Notes: a model not told the origin generated them from the sequence alone. A DNA stretch of 64,000 bases from Nitratireductor luteus (GCF_026162365.1 NZ_JAOANW010000009.1:186001-250000); one strand, 5' to 3'; counted from the stretch's first letter, positions 28,257 through 37,224 are shown. Made by a program: numbers and translations.

Positions 28257-29874
28257 GGCCCTGTCCTCCTCTGGCTACCTGTTCGACGGCGCGTCCGGCT
28301 GCATCCTCCGGATTGGCCCGGCGGGCGATATCTCCCATGAACGCATCGACAATGCCGGCTTCCTCCGACGACAATCGAAGCCCGCGCTTGGTGCGGCGCC
28401 ACAGCACATCCTCGCCCGTGCAGGCCCATTCGCGCGCCGCGAGATGACGAAGCTCGACCTCATAGAGATCGGCGCCAAAATGGCGGCCCAAATCTTCGAC
28501 CGAGGTCGCTCCGTTCAGGACATTATGCGCGACGCGGCCATAAAGCCTGACGAGCCGCCGAGCATGCTCTGCCTGGACAAACGGATAGGCGGACTGCAAG
28601 GTATCGACTTCCCGCTCGTAGCCGTCATGGCCGAAATCGCCGCCAGACAGCACTTCGCGATGCGTCCAGGCGGTGCCGCGCGCGCCGATCTTCCGACCGA
28701 TCTCTGCGACGACCGATTCCGCCAACCGGCGGAAGGTCGTGATCTTGCCCCCGAAAACATGCACGATAGGCGCACCGAAGGTTTCTTCGTCGGACTTCAG
28801 AACGTAGTCTCGGGTGGCCTCCTGCGCCATCGACGCGCCATCATCGAACAGTGAGCGCACGCCAGAAAAGCTCCAGACAACGTCTTCCGGGTGGATCGGG
28901 TCGGTGAAATACTCGCTGGCGGCGGCGCAGAGATAGTCGATCTCTTCGCCGCTGATTTCCACCTTGGCCGGATCGCCCTCGAAATCCTGGTCCGTCGTGC
29001 CGATCAGCGTGAATTCTTCTTCATAGGGGATCGCGAAGATGATGCGGCCGTCCGCATTCTGGAAGAAATAGGCACGCTCACCGTCGAACTTTCTTGGAAT
29101 GACGATGTGGCTGCCCTTGACCAGCCGCACATTGTGAACGTCGTTGCGGCCGAACGCGCCGGCGACCACCTCATCGACCCAAGGTCCGGCCGCGTTGATC
29201 AGCATGCGCGCCCGCACCTCCTCGCGTAACCCCGTCAACAGATCGTCGAGCGTCAGAATCCAGATTCCATCTTCGATACGCGCGCCGGATACCTTGGTTC
29301 GGGTGCGGATATCGGCGCCCCGGTCTGCCGCGTCGCGTGCGTTCAGCACGACCAGCCGGGCGTCGTTCACCCAGCAGTCGGAATATTCGAAAGCGCGCCG
29401 GTAGGAAGCTTTCAGCGGTTTTCCCGCCGCATCGCTGCGCATGTCCAGCGTGCGCGTGGCAGGCAGGAGCTTGCGGCCACCGATATGGTCGTAGAGAAAG
29501 AGGCCGAGCCTGATCAGCCAGCCGGGCCGCATGCCCTTGTGCAGCGGCAGCACGAAACGCATCGGCCAGATGATATGCGGAGCGTTGCGCCAAAGCACCT
29601 CGCGTTCCATCAGCGCTTCGCGCACCAGCCGGAACTCGTAATATTCGAGATAGCGCAAGCCGCCATGGATGAGCTTGGTGGAAGCCGAAGACGTCCCGCT
29701 CGCGAGGTCGTTCATTTCGGCCAGGCCGACCGAATAGCCGCGTCCGGCCGCATCCCGTGCCACACCGCAGCCGTTGATGCCGCCGCCGATGACGAAGACG
29801 TCGAAAACCGACTCTTGCTGGATCGGACGCTGGCCCAACCGCTCCTCCCGAATGGATCGTAAAGTCTCTCCCAA
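28240..29874 (-). CDS. glpD: glycerol-3-phosphate dehydrogenase, FAD-dependent
   Basis: 544 residues as drawn from a TTG at 29874. A second TTG at 29838, preceded by GGGAGGAG, would give a 532-residue protein and leaves more room for the operator, so the start is open. FAD-binding VIGGGINGCGVARDAAGRG is followed by SGTSSASTKLIHGGLRYLE and FGGKITTFRRLAE. It oxidises glycerol 3-phosphate to dihydroxyacetone phosphate at the inner membrane, passing electrons to quinone. Confidence 0.95.
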   Translation of the reverse strand: MGETLRSIREERLGQRPIQQESVFDVFVIGGGINGCGVARDAAGRGYSVGLAEMNDLASGTSSASTKLIHGGLRYLEYYEFRLVREALMEREVLWRNAPHIIWPMRFVLPLHKGMRPGWLIRLGLFLYDHIGGRKLLPATRTLDMRSDAAGKPLKASYRRAFEYSDCWVNDARLVVLNARDAADRGADIRTRTKVSGARIEDGIWILTLDDLLTGLREEVRARMLINAAGPWVDEVVAGAFGRNDVHNVRLVKGSHIVIPRKFDGERAYFFQNADGRIIFAIPYEEEFTLIGTTDQDFEGDPAKVEISGEEIDYLCAAASEYFTDPIHPEDVVWSFSGVRSLFDDGASMAQEATRDYVLKSDEETFGAPIVHVFGGKITTFRRLAESVVAEIGRKIGARGTAWTHREVLSGGDFGHDGYEREVDTLQSAYPFVQAEHARRLVRLYGRVAHNVLNGATSVEDLGRHFGADLYEVELRHLAAREWACTGEDVLWRRTKRGLRLSSEEAGIVDAFMGDIARRANPEDAAGRAVEQVARGGQGRAGAA

Positions 29875-29880
29875 AAATGA

Positions 29881-29915
29881 AACTAAAACGAATGCATAAC
29901 GAATGTCAAACGAAT
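29881..29915 (-). promoter_or_regulatory. glpD promoter overlapped by three 11-bp-spaced GlpR-like half-sites
   Basis: On the minus strand ATTCGTT occurs three times with CGAAT (plus strand) at 29889, 29900 and 29911, exactly 11 bases apart. A TTGACA -35 element lies at 29909-29904 within the array, with a weak -10 (TTTAGT or TTAGTT) near 29887-29881. The TTCGTT core is the same as in the dyad upstream of glpR. DeoR-type repressors bind such repeats. Repressor identity is inferred from context. Confidence 0.6.
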
Positions 29916-29916
29916 A

Positions 29917-30696
29917 TCAGACAGCCTCAACCGTAGCGCAAGCCTCAACCAGATGCACATTCGCTTCCTCGCAAACAGCCCTGAAGCGCGAGTCGGGGCA
30001 GCGGTCGGTGATAAAGGTGTCCACCTGTGAGATATGGCCGATGCGCACAGGCGCGGCGCGGTCGAATTTGGATGAGTCGGAGACCAGCACCACATGCCGC
30101 GCATTGGCGATGATGGCTTGTGCCACCTTGACCTCGCGAAAATCGAAGTCGAACAGCGCACCGTCCTCATCGATCGCCGAAACGCCGATCACCGCGTAAT
30201 CCACCTTGAACTGCCGGAAGAAATCAACGGCCACCTCGCCGACAACGCCGCCGTCTGAACCGCGGACCACACCGCCGGCGATGATGACCTCAAGCGAAGG
30301 ATAGACCCGCATCCTGTTGGCAACATTGATGTTATTGGTAATGACCATCAACCCCTCATGATCAAGAAGTGCGTCGCTCACGGCCTCGGTCGTGGTGCCG
30401 ATATTGATGAACAATGACGCCTTGTCGGGGATGAGCTGGGCTGCCGCGCGGCCGATGGCGCGCTTCTCATCCGCCGCCAGCTCCCGCCGCGCCTCATATT
30501 CCATGTTCTCGATGCCCGACGGCAGCAGAGCGCCGCCATGTATACGGGTCAGCAGGCGCTGGTCGCAGAGGTCGTTCAGATCCTTGCGTATCGTCTGCGG
30601 CGTCACGCTGAACAATTCGGCCAACGCATCGACCGTGACCCGGCCATGCTCCTTGGCAAGCTGCAGGATCCGTTCATGACGTGGCAGGAGAAACAT
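29917..30696 (-). CDS. glpR: DeoR-family transcriptional repressor GlpR
   Basis: 259 residues. The N-terminal winged helix-turn-helix VTVDALAELFSVTPQTIRKDL followed by RIHGGA is typical of the DeoR family; the C-terminal DeoRC sugar-phosphate sensor includes INIGTTTEAV and ITNNINVA. In this family glycerol 3-phosphate is the usual inducer. It is the first gene of the glp cluster and likely represses both itself and glpD-K. Confidence 0.93.
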   Translation of the reverse strand: MFLLPRHERILQLAKEHGRVTVDALAELFSVTPQTIRKDLNDLCDQRLLTRIHGGALLPSGIENMEYEARRELAADEKRAIGRAAAQLIPDKASLFINIGTTTEAVSDALLDHEGLMVITNNINVANRMRVYPSLEVIIAGGVVRGSDGGVVGEVAVDFFRQFKVDYAVIGVSAIDEDGALFDFDFREVKVAQAIIANARHVVLVSDSSKFDRAAPVRIGHISQVDTFITDRCPDSRFRAVCEEANVHLVEACATVEAV

Positions 30697-30706
30697 CGGG
30701 GCCTCA

Positions 30707-30741
30707 CTTTCGTTTCAGGAAATTTATAGCAGAAACGAAAG
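30707..30741 (-). promoter_or_regulatory. perfect 10-bp dyad over the glpR promoter
   Basis: CTTTCGTTTC (30707-30716) and GAAACGAAAG (30732-30741) are exact inverted repeats around 15 bases. A -10-like TATAAA (minus strand, 30728-30723) sits in the spacer, and another CTTTCG lies just upstream. A bound repressor would cover the -10 box, which suggests GlpR autoregulation. Confidence 0.65.
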
Positions 30742-30781
30742 GATGCGAAAGTGCAGCCGCTGCAGCAGGCTTAACGAAACC

Positions 30782-31510
30782 TCAGGCGCTGAAATCGGGC
30801 AGGCTGCGGAATGCCTCTTTCAGGGCGCTCGACCAGCCATCGGAGATGGCCCTGAAATAGGGATCGTCGATCTCAATGCGTCTTTCGAACGACACCTGAT
30901 AGGTATCGCGCTCGTAGAACATGAGATCGAGCGGCATTCCCACGGAAAGGTTCGACTTCAGCGTCGAATCGAAAGAGACCAGCAAGAGCTTGACGGTTTC
31001 CTCGAAACTCATCTTCGGATCGTGCGCGCGCACGAGAATGGGCTTGCCGTATTTGGTCTCGCCAACCTGGAAGAAGGGGGTGTCGTCGCCGGCCTCGATG
31101 AAATTACCTTCCGGATAAATCAAGAACAGCCGCGGCTCCATCCCCTTGATCTGCCCGCCGAGGATGAACGATGCGCCGAAAGCGTCGGCATTCTGGCCCA
31201 CCGGCGCCGTCTGGCGAATGACTTCCTTGACGGTGTCACCCACCAGCTTGGCCGCCTGATAGAGCGAAGGCACCTCTAGCATGGTGGCGGAACGCTCTTC
31301 AGGCGCCTTGGTCCGCTCGTCGAGCAGGCTCACCACCGCCTGTGTTGTCGCCAGGTTCCCCGCCGACAGAAGCACCAGAACCCGCTCGCCGGGCTTGGTC
31401 CAGCAATGCATCTTCTTGAACGTGGAGACGTTGTCGACGCCGGCATTCGTCCGCGTATCGGACATGAAGACCAGCCCACGATCGATCTTGAGCCCGACGC
31501 AATAAGTCAT
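30782..31510 (-). CDS. Anbu-type proteasome-like peptidase
   Basis: 242 residues. The start MTYCVGLKIDRGLVFMSDTRTNAG matches the Anbu (ancestral beta subunit) family of Ntn hydrolases, in which Thr2 becomes the N-terminal nucleophile after Met removal. The LLSAGNLATTQAV and YPEGNFIE segments are typical. It is distinct from HslV, and no HslU-like ATPase is adjacent. It is the last gene of a four-gene unit with transglutaminase-like, alpha-E and ATP-grasp genes. Physiological substrate unknown. Confidence 0.92.
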   Translation of the reverse strand: MTYCVGLKIDRGLVFMSDTRTNAGVDNVSTFKKMHCWTKPGERVLVLLSAGNLATTQAVVSLLDERTKAPEERSATMLEVPSLYQAAKLVGDTVKEVIRQTAPVGQNADAFGASFILGGQIKGMEPRLFLIYPEGNFIEAGDDTPFFQVGETKYGKPILVRAHDPKMSFEETVKLLLVSFDSTLKSNLSVGMPLDLMFYERDTYQVSFERRIEIDDPYFRAISDGWSSALKEAFRSLPDFSA

Positions 31511-31543
31511 GCCGGTGCGAATCCTCTAAAATAGCTGAGCGAA

Positions 31544-32338
31544 TTACTGCTCGACCGTGATGTGGACTGCAAGCTGTTCCTGCGCCTGTCCCAGCCGAAT
31601 GCCCATTACAGGCATGGCGTCACGGTAGTCCCGTCCCGTCGCGATGCGCACATAACGCTCGTCCGGGGAAATGCCGTTGGAGCAATCGAAGCCGACCCAG
31701 CCGATCTCCGCCACATGGGCCTCCGCCCAGGCGTGGCTCGCCGTCTGCTCGTCGACACCGTCCATGCGCAGATAGCCGCTCACATAGCGGGCCGGGTAGC
31801 CCAGCTTGCGCGCCGCGCCCAGGAAGATGTGCGAATGGTCCTGGCAAACGCCCCGGCCGGCGCAAAGCGCCTCCTCGCCCGTGGTGGTCGCTTCCGTCGT
31901 CCCCGTCTCATAGGCGACGCGCCCGCGTATGAGCAGCATCAGCTGATGAAGCCGGTCGAGGTCGGAGCCCTCCCCGATCTCCGCCACCAGCGCCGTGATC
32001 TTCTCGCCGGCAGCGCTCAGCGCCGTATCGCGCTCGAAGAGCCACAGGGGCGCGAGCCCCGCATGCCGGCCCGAAACGCCGGCGGTGTCGACCGTTTCGA
32101 CCGTGCCCGAGGCCGTGACGGTGATCGTCTGCGGCGCGCCTTCGATGCTCAGAAGCCGCGTGTCGTTGCCATAGCAGTCGTCGTAGCGCACCTCTTCACG
32201 CGCACCCTCGATTGCCAGCGACCATTCCACGACTTTCTGGACAACATCGCTCTTGGGAAACACCCGCAGCCGCTGCAAGGCGTAGGAAAGCGGCGCGTCG
32301 TAAGCGTATTCGGTGCAGTGGGAAATTTTTAGACGCAT
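31544..32338 (-). CDS. transglutaminase-like cysteine protease/amidase family protein
   Basis: 264 residues from the ATG at 32338, the start typical of the family (MRLKISHCTEY); a GTG at 32347 overlapping the alpha-E stop as GTGA is also possible. Catalytic triad C165 (GRGVCQDHSH), H202 (SHAWAEAHV) and D218 (GWVGFDCSNG) is complete. The N-terminal beta domain is that of bacterial transglutaminase-like proteins. No signal peptide, so it acts in the cytoplasm. Probably hydrolyses or forms an amide or isopeptide bond in a peptide made by its ATP-grasp neighbour. Confidence 0.9.
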   Translation of the reverse strand: MRLKISHCTEYAYDAPLSYALQRLRVFPKSDVVQKVVEWSLAIEGAREEVRYDDCYGNDTRLLSIEGAPQTITVTASGTVETVDTAGVSGRHAGLAPLWLFERDTALSAAGEKITALVAEIGEGSDLDRLHQLMLLIRGRVAYETGTTEATTTGEEALCAGRGVCQDHSHIFLGAARKLGYPARYVSGYLRMDGVDEQTASHAWAEAHVAEIGWVGFDCSNGISPDERYVRIATGRDYRDAMPVMGIRLGQAQEQLAVHITVEQ

Positions 32339-32343
32339 GGATC

Positions 32344-33306
32344 TCACTCATAAAAGCGATAATCCGCCGCGATCTGGTTGCCCAGCTCGGCGTTATCGCG
32401 AATGAACTCGCTCAGGAATTCGTGCAGCCCCTCGTCGAATATATCTCCGACTGTGGCCGTTTTGAGCTTGGAGAGCTTCGCGCCCGCCCGATCCAGCGAC
32501 TTATGCCGGGTTCCGTACTCCTCGGTAAGAAACTCAAGGGAATCGCAGATGCCGCGATAGCAGAAGGCGAGCGAGCGCGGCATGCGTCGATTGAGGATCA
32601 GGTAGTGGGCGATGTTGCCCGGCTGATAATCCCCTTCATAGTTCCAGCGGTACGAACGATGCGCCGAGACCGACCGCAGGATCAGCTGCCACTGATGATT
32701 GTCGAGCGATGATCCCACCCACGTCGCCGACGGAAGCAATATGTAATATTTGACGTCGAGAATGCGCGCCGTGTTGTCGGCCCGCTCCATGAGCGTTCCG
32801 ATCTGCGCGAAGTCGAAGATCTCGTTGCGCAGCATGGTGCCCTGGAAAGCCCCCCGGATCAGCGCCGTCTCGCGCTTGATCGCGTCGAGGACGCTCGGCA
32901 TGTCGCGCTCGTCGATGGGCCGCGTCAGCATCCGCCGCAGCGCCATCCAGGCCTCGTTGATGCTTTCCCATACCTCCCGCGTGAGCGATGTCCGGACCAT
33001 GCGCGCGTTCATCCGCGCCGTCTCCATGGAGGCCATCACGCTGGATGAGTTGGACAGGTCGCGCAGAAGAAAATCCGAGACGCTGCGCGCATCATATTCG
33101 TCGTAGCACTGTTCGAAGGCATCGCGCACGCCGGCGCTGGTCATGACCGAGGCCCATTCGTCGGCGGGGGAGCTCGTCTGGGTCAGGGCGAGCCGCTGCC
33201 CCGTATCGACAAGCCGGGCCATATTCTCGGCCCTCTCGATATACCGGCTCATCCAGTAAAGCCCGTTCGCCGCCCGCCCCAGAAGCATCAGCAGCGTCCC
33301 CGGCAT
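32344..33306 (-). CDS. alpha-E domain protein
   Basis: 320 residues, mostly helical. The LLGRAANGLYWMSRYIERAENMARLVD start, FQGTMLRNEIFDFAQIGTLMERADNTAR and the RRMPRSLAFCYRGICDSLEFL region define the alpha-E family, named for conserved glutamates and arginines. A second ATG at 33288 would begin right before LLGRAANG. Function unknown, but it nearly always accompanies the type 2 circularly permuted ATP-grasp protein and may be its partner. The gene lies 24 bases from the ATP-grasp gene. Confidence 0.9.
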   Translation of the reverse strand: MPGTLLMLLGRAANGLYWMSRYIERAENMARLVDTGQRLALTQTSSPADEWASVMTSAGVRDAFEQCYDEYDARSVSDFLLRDLSNSSSVMASMETARMNARMVRTSLTREVWESINEAWMALRRMLTRPIDERDMPSVLDAIKRETALIRGAFQGTMLRNEIFDFAQIGTLMERADNTARILDVKYYILLPSATWVGSSLDNHQWQLILRSVSAHRSYRWNYEGDYQPGNIAHYLILNRRMPRSLAFCYRGICDSLEFLTEEYGTRHKSLDRAGAKLSKLKTATVGDIFDEGLHEFLSEFIRDNAELGNQIAADYRFYE

Positions 33307-33330
33307 CGTGCGGCCATCAATTGCTGCGGG

Positions 33331-34740
33331 TCAGTCATCGAGAACCCATGTGTCTTTCGTCCCGCCCCCTTGAGATGAATTGACCACCAGCGATCCCTCC
33401 TTCAACGCCACCCGCGTCAGCCCGCCGGGCACGATGCGGATACGGTCCGACACCAGCACGAAGGGCCGCAGATCGACATGCCGCGGCGCCAGCCCGCCAT
33501 CGGTCAGGATCGGGCAGGTCGAAAGGGAAAGGGTCGGTTGCGCGATGTAGTTGGCGGGCCTGGCCTTCAGCTTCTGCGCAAAAGCCTCCCTCTCCTTCTT
33601 CGAGGCGGCAGGCCCCACCAGCATGCCGTAGCCGCCCGACCCGTGAACCTCCTTGACCACCAGCTCCTCCAGATGCTCCAGCACATAGGCAAGGCTGTCC
33701 GCTTCCGCGCAGCGCCAGGTCGGCACATTCTGAAGGATGGCCTTGCGGCCCGTATAGAACTCCACGATCTCGGGCATGTAGGAATAGATCGCCTTGTCGT
33801 CGGCGATACCGGTGCCGGGCGCGTTGGCAATGGCAATGTTGCCGGCCCGGTAGACATCCATGATGCCGGGCACGCCCAGCGCCGAATCTGGCCGGAACGT
33901 CAGCGGATCGAGAAAATCGTCGTCAACCCGGCGATAGAGCACATCGATGGGCTTGTAGCCCTGGGTCGTGCGCATCGCCACGCGCCCGTCGATGACCCTG
34001 AGGTCCTGTCCCTCCACCAGTTCCACGCCCATCTGGTCGGCAAGGAAGGCGTGCTCGAAATAGGCAGAATTGAAGCTGCCGGGCGTGAGCACGGCGATGG
34101 TCGGCTTGCCCTCGCAGCCCTTCGGCCGAACCGCCCCCAGGGACTCGCGCAGCAACTGCGGGTAGTTCTCCACCGGCAGGACCTTGATCTTCTGAAACAG
34201 CTCCGGAAAGAGCTGCATCATCGTCTCCCGGTTCTCCAGCATGTAGGAGACGCCCGAGGGCGTGCGCGCATTGTCCTCGAGCACGAAGAACTCGTTCTCT
34301 TCGGTGCGCACGATATCGACGCCGATAATGTGGGTATAGACGCCGCCCGGCGGCCGTACGCCGATCATTTCCGGCAGGAAGGCCTCGTTTCCGGCGATGA
34401 TCTCCTTGGGGATGCGGCCGGCGCGCAATATCTCCTGGCGGTGATAGATATCGTCAAGGAAGGCGTTCAACGCCTGAACCCGCTGCTCTATCCCCTGCAC
34501 CAGGCGGCGCCACTCCTTGCCGGAGATGATGCGCGGAACGATGTCGAAGGGAATGAGCCGCTCGGCCGCTTCGGTGTCGCCATAGACCGCGAAGGTGATG
34601 CCGGTGCGCCGGAAAACCCGCTCCGCATCCAACGATTTCTCGTTGAGACGACCCGCATCCTGCTGGTTGAACCAGTCCTCGTACGCTTCGTATGGCTGTC
34701 TCGCCCGGGCCCCCAGGCGCATCTCGTCGAACGCGGTCAA
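33331..34740 (-). CDS. circularly permuted ATP-grasp type 2 family protein
   Basis: 469 residues from a TTG at 34740, supported by an AGAAGGAG ribosome-binding site seven bases before it. Family segments: VDIVRTEENEFFVLEDNARTPSGVSYMLENR (ATP/metal region), LVVKEVHGSGGYGMLVGP and RHVDLRPFVLV near the end. ATP-grasp enzymes join a carboxylate to an amine through an acyl phosphate, so this is the predicted ligase of the cluster. First gene of the operon. Start lies inside a hairpin that may control translation. Confidence 0.92.
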   Translation of the reverse strand: MTAFDEMRLGARARQPYEAYEDWFNQQDAGRLNEKSLDAERVFRRTGITFAVYGDTEAAERLIPFDIVPRIISGKEWRRLVQGIEQRVQALNAFLDDIYHRQEILRAGRIPKEIIAGNEAFLPEMIGVRPPGGVYTHIIGVDIVRTEENEFFVLEDNARTPSGVSYMLENRETMMQLFPELFQKIKVLPVENYPQLLRESLGAVRPKGCEGKPTIAVLTPGSFNSAYFEHAFLADQMGVELVEGQDLRVIDGRVAMRTTQGYKPIDVLYRRVDDDFLDPLTFRPDSALGVPGIMDVYRAGNIAIANAPGTGIADDKAIYSYMPEIVEFYTGRKAILQNVPTWRCAEADSLAYVLEHLEELVVKEVHGSGGYGMLVGPAASKKEREAFAQKLKARPANYIAQPTLSLSTCPILTDGGLAPRHVDLRPFVLVSDRIRIVPGGLTRVALKEGSLVVNSSQGGGTKDTWVLDD

Positions 34741-34767
34741 GAAATGCTCCTTCTAGAAGGGCATTTC
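34741..34767 (-). promoter_or_regulatory. hairpin that buries the ribosome-binding site of the Anbu operon
   Basis: GAAATGC and GCATTTC flank CCTTCTAGAAGG, so the 27 bases next to the start can fold into a stem of 7 plus 4 base pairs with one bulge and a CTAG loop. The AGAAGGAG ribosome-binding site of the ATP-grasp gene lies in this stem. Opening it would be required for efficient initiation. Confidence 0.5.
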
Positions 34768-34888
34768 AGCGTCCTTGCCAGGCAAAAGCAAGCAATTTCT
34801 AAGGCTTGCCGTCTTCTGCCCAATCCGTGGGCAGCATGGACGCCGCACAGGCAGCGCCAGCCCGGACTTGCCGCAGCGACGGGCAGAC

Positions 34889-36019
34889 TCACAGGGCCGG
34901 TACGTCGCCCCGCATCCATTCCTCGCGAATCTCCCCTGCCCGTTCGGCGAACCGGCCCGCTTCGATCGCCGCACGGATGTCGGCCATCAGGCCCTGGTAG
35001 TAGGCCAGATTGTTCCAGGTGAGCAGCATGCCGCCCAGCGCCTCCCCGGACTTCACCAGATGATGCAGATAGGCGCGCGAATAGTCCCGCGTCGCCGGGC
35101 AATCGCTCTCCTCGTCCAGCGGGCGCGGATCTTCCGCATGGCGCGCATTCTTGAGGTTAATCTTGCCGCGGCGGGTGAAGGCAAGCCCGTGGCGGCCTGC
35201 GCGGGTGGGCATCACGCAATCGAACATGTCGACGCCCCGCTCGACCGACCGCAGGATATCGTCCGGCGTTCCGACCCCCATCAGATAGCGCGGCTTGTCG
35301 GACGGAAGCGCCGGGCATGTGGCCGCCAGCACCTCCAGCATCACCCCCTGCGGCTCGCCCACCGCCAGCCCGCCGACGGCATAGCCCTTCAGGTCCATCG
35401 CAGCCAGGGCCGATGCGGAACGCTCGCGCAGCTTCAGGTCGTCGCCGCCCTGGACAATGCCGAACATGGCCTTTCCAGGCTGGTCGCCGAAGGCCGTCTT
35501 GCACCGCTCCGCCCAGCGCAGCGAAAGCTCCATCGCCCGCGCGATCTCCTTTTCGTCCGCCGGCAGCGCCACGCACTCGTCGAGCTGCATCTGTATGTCG
35601 GAGTCCAGAAGGCCCTGGATTTCGATGGAACGTTCCGGCGACATGTCGAACACCTGCCCATCGACATGCGAGCGGAACGTGACGCCCTTTTCGGTGATCT
35701 TGCGCAGCGCCGACAGCGACATCACCTGAAAGCCGCCCGAATCCGTCAGGATCGGATAGGGCCAACGCGCGAACTCGTGCAGCCCGCCGAGCCGCGCCAC
35801 GCGCTCAGCGCCCGGCCGCAGCATCAGATGGTAGGTGTTGCCCAGGATGATGTCGCTGCCCAGCGCCCGCACCTGGTCGAGATACATCGCCTTGACCGTG
35901 CCGCCGGTGCCGACCGGCATGAAGGCCGGCGTGCGGATGGCCCCGCGCGGCGTGGAAATTTCGCCGCGCCGGGCTTCTCCGTCCCGCGCCAGAAGATGAA
36001 AAGAGAATGCGTCGGTCAC
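34889..36019 (-). CDS. tgt: queuine tRNA-ribosyltransferase with lost zinc site
   Basis: 376 residues from a GTG at 36019 that overlaps the queA stop (GTGA). Catalytic D93 ([10 protein letters not shown]) and nucleophile D267 (FDCVMPTR) are present, so base exchange of preQ1 for guanine-34 in tRNAs should work. The structural zinc site, normally Cys-x-Cys-x2-Cys plus His, reads S305, C307, T310 and N336, leaving one ligand of four. Acts right after queA in gene order, although QueA works after Tgt in the pathway. Confidence 0.95.
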   Translation of the reverse strand: MTDAFSFHLLARDGEARRGEISTPRGAIRTPAFMPVGTGGTVKAMYLDQVRALGSDIILGNTYHLMLRPGAERVARLGGLHEFARWPYPILTDSGGFQVMSLSALRKITEKGVTFRSHVDGQVFDMSPERSIEIQGLLDSDIQMQLDECVALPADEKEIARAMELSLRWAERCKTAFGDQPGKAMFGIVQGGDDLKLRERSASALAAMDLKGYAVGGLAVGEPQGVMLEVLAATCPALPSDKPRYLMGVGTPDDILRSVERGVDMFDCVMPTRAGRHGLAFTRRGKINLKNARHAEDPRPLDEESDCPATRDYSRAYLHHLVKSGEALGGMLLTWNNLAYYQGLMADIRAAIEAGRFAERAGEIREEWMRGDVPAL

Positions 36020-37089
36020 GGCTCTGCCCTGAACAGGAGGCTGCCATCGCCATAGGAATAGAAGCGGTAGCCGCTTGCGATGGCATGCGCATAGGCCCGT
36101 TTCATGCGCTCGAGCCCGCTGAACGCGGAAACGAGCATGAAAAGGGTCGAGCGCGGAAGGTGAAAATTGGTCATCAGAATGTCGGCCGTGCGGAACCGGT
36201 ATCCGGGCGTGATGAAGATGTCGGTCGCCCCCGACCACGGTTTGAGCAGCCCATCCTCGCCGACCGCGCTTTCCATGAGCCGCAGCGAGGTCGTGCCCAC
36301 GGAAACGATGCGCCCGCCCCGCGCCTTGACGGCGTTCAGCGCTGCGGCCGTGCCTTCGCTCACCACGCCGATCTCGGCATGCATGCGGTGGTCTTCCGTC
36401 TCCTCGGCCTTGACCGGCAGGAATGTCCCCGCCCCCACATGCAGCGTCACGAAGTGCATCTCGATGCCCGCCGCCTTCAGCGCCTCCAGCAGTTCCGGCG
36501 TGAAGTGCAGGCCGGCGGTGGGCGCTGCGACCGCGCCTTCCTCGCGCGCGTAGACGGTCTGGTAGTCCTGCTGGTCGCGCTCGTCTTCGGGCCGCTTGGC
36601 GGCAATATAGGGCGGCAACGGCATGTGGCCGGCCGCCATGATCGCCTCGTCGAGAGCCGGCCCCGACAGCTCGAAGACAAGCAGCGCCTCGCCGCCCTCG
36701 CCCTTTTCCGCGACGGTGGCGTCGAGTGCGCCTAGAAAACAGGCTTCGCCGTCATGGCCGAACCGGATGCGCTCGCCCACCGCCACGCGCTTTGCCGGTT
36801 TGAGGAACGCCTGCCACCGATCTGGCCCGGCCCGCATATGCAGCGTCGCCTCGATCCGCGCCGCGCCCTCGCCGCGCCGGCGTAGACCGGCAAGGCGCGC
36901 CGGGATCACCTTCGTGTCGTTGAAGACGAGCGCATCGCCCGGCCTCAGCAGCGAAGGCAGGTCGCGCACGATCCGGTCTTCCAGCCGTTCACCATCGACC
37001 ACCAGCAGGCGCGCGGAATCGCGCGGGCTGGCCGGCCGCAGCGCGATCCGGTCTTCGGGCAGATCGAAATCGAATTGATCAACACGCAT
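36016..37089 (-). CDS. queA: S-adenosylmethionine:tRNA ribosyltransferase-isomerase
   Basis: 357 residues. The start [53 protein letters not shown] and [19 protein letters not shown] are QueA signatures. It adds the ribosyl part of SAM to preQ1 in tRNA to make epoxyqueuosine. Coupled to tgt by a 4-base overlap. About 200 bases separate it from the upstream cyclophilin gene. Confidence 0.97.
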   Translation of the reverse strand: MRVDQFDFDLPEDRIALRPASPRDSARLLVVDGERLEDRIVRDLPSLLRPGDALVFNDTKVIPARLAGLRRRGEGAARIEATLHMRAGPDRWQAFLKPAKRVAVGERIRFGHDGEACFLGALDATVAEKGEGGEALLVFELSGPALDEAIMAAGHMPLPPYIAAKRPEDERDQQDYQTVYAREEGAVAAPTAGLHFTPELLEALKAAGIEMHFVTLHVGAGTFLPVKAEETEDHRMHAEIGVVSEGTAAALNAVKARGGRIVSVGTTSLRLMESAVGEDGLLKPWSGATDIFITPGYRFRTADILMTNFHLPRSTLFMLVSAFSGLERMKRAYAHAIASGYRFYSYGDGSLLFRAEP

Positions 37090-37165
37090 ATTGGCAGCTC
37101 AGGAACGAAACGGCACCTTGGCCGTCATGCCGGCCAAGGGTAGCGGGAGCCGGGCCGATTGATAA

Positions 37166-37224
37166 GCGCGGCCGGCCCTCACAGAAGGCGGGGCCGGTGC
37201 TGAAATGGCCAGGACCGGCCGCGC
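37166..37224 (-). other. GC-rich imperfect inverted repeat between ppi and queA
   Basis: Arms GCGCGGCCGGCCC (37166-37178) and GGACCGGCCGCGC (37212-37224) match at 12 of 13 positions across a 33-base loop. It lies in the 202-base gap between the cytoplasmic cyclophilin gene and queA. It could be a terminator-like or mRNA-stability element. There is no T-tract. Confidence 0.4.

Noticed and set aside
33478-35022. 514-codon open frame antisense to the ATP-grasp gene
   Set aside because: Shadow of a clear ATP-grasp gene; no ribosome-binding site.
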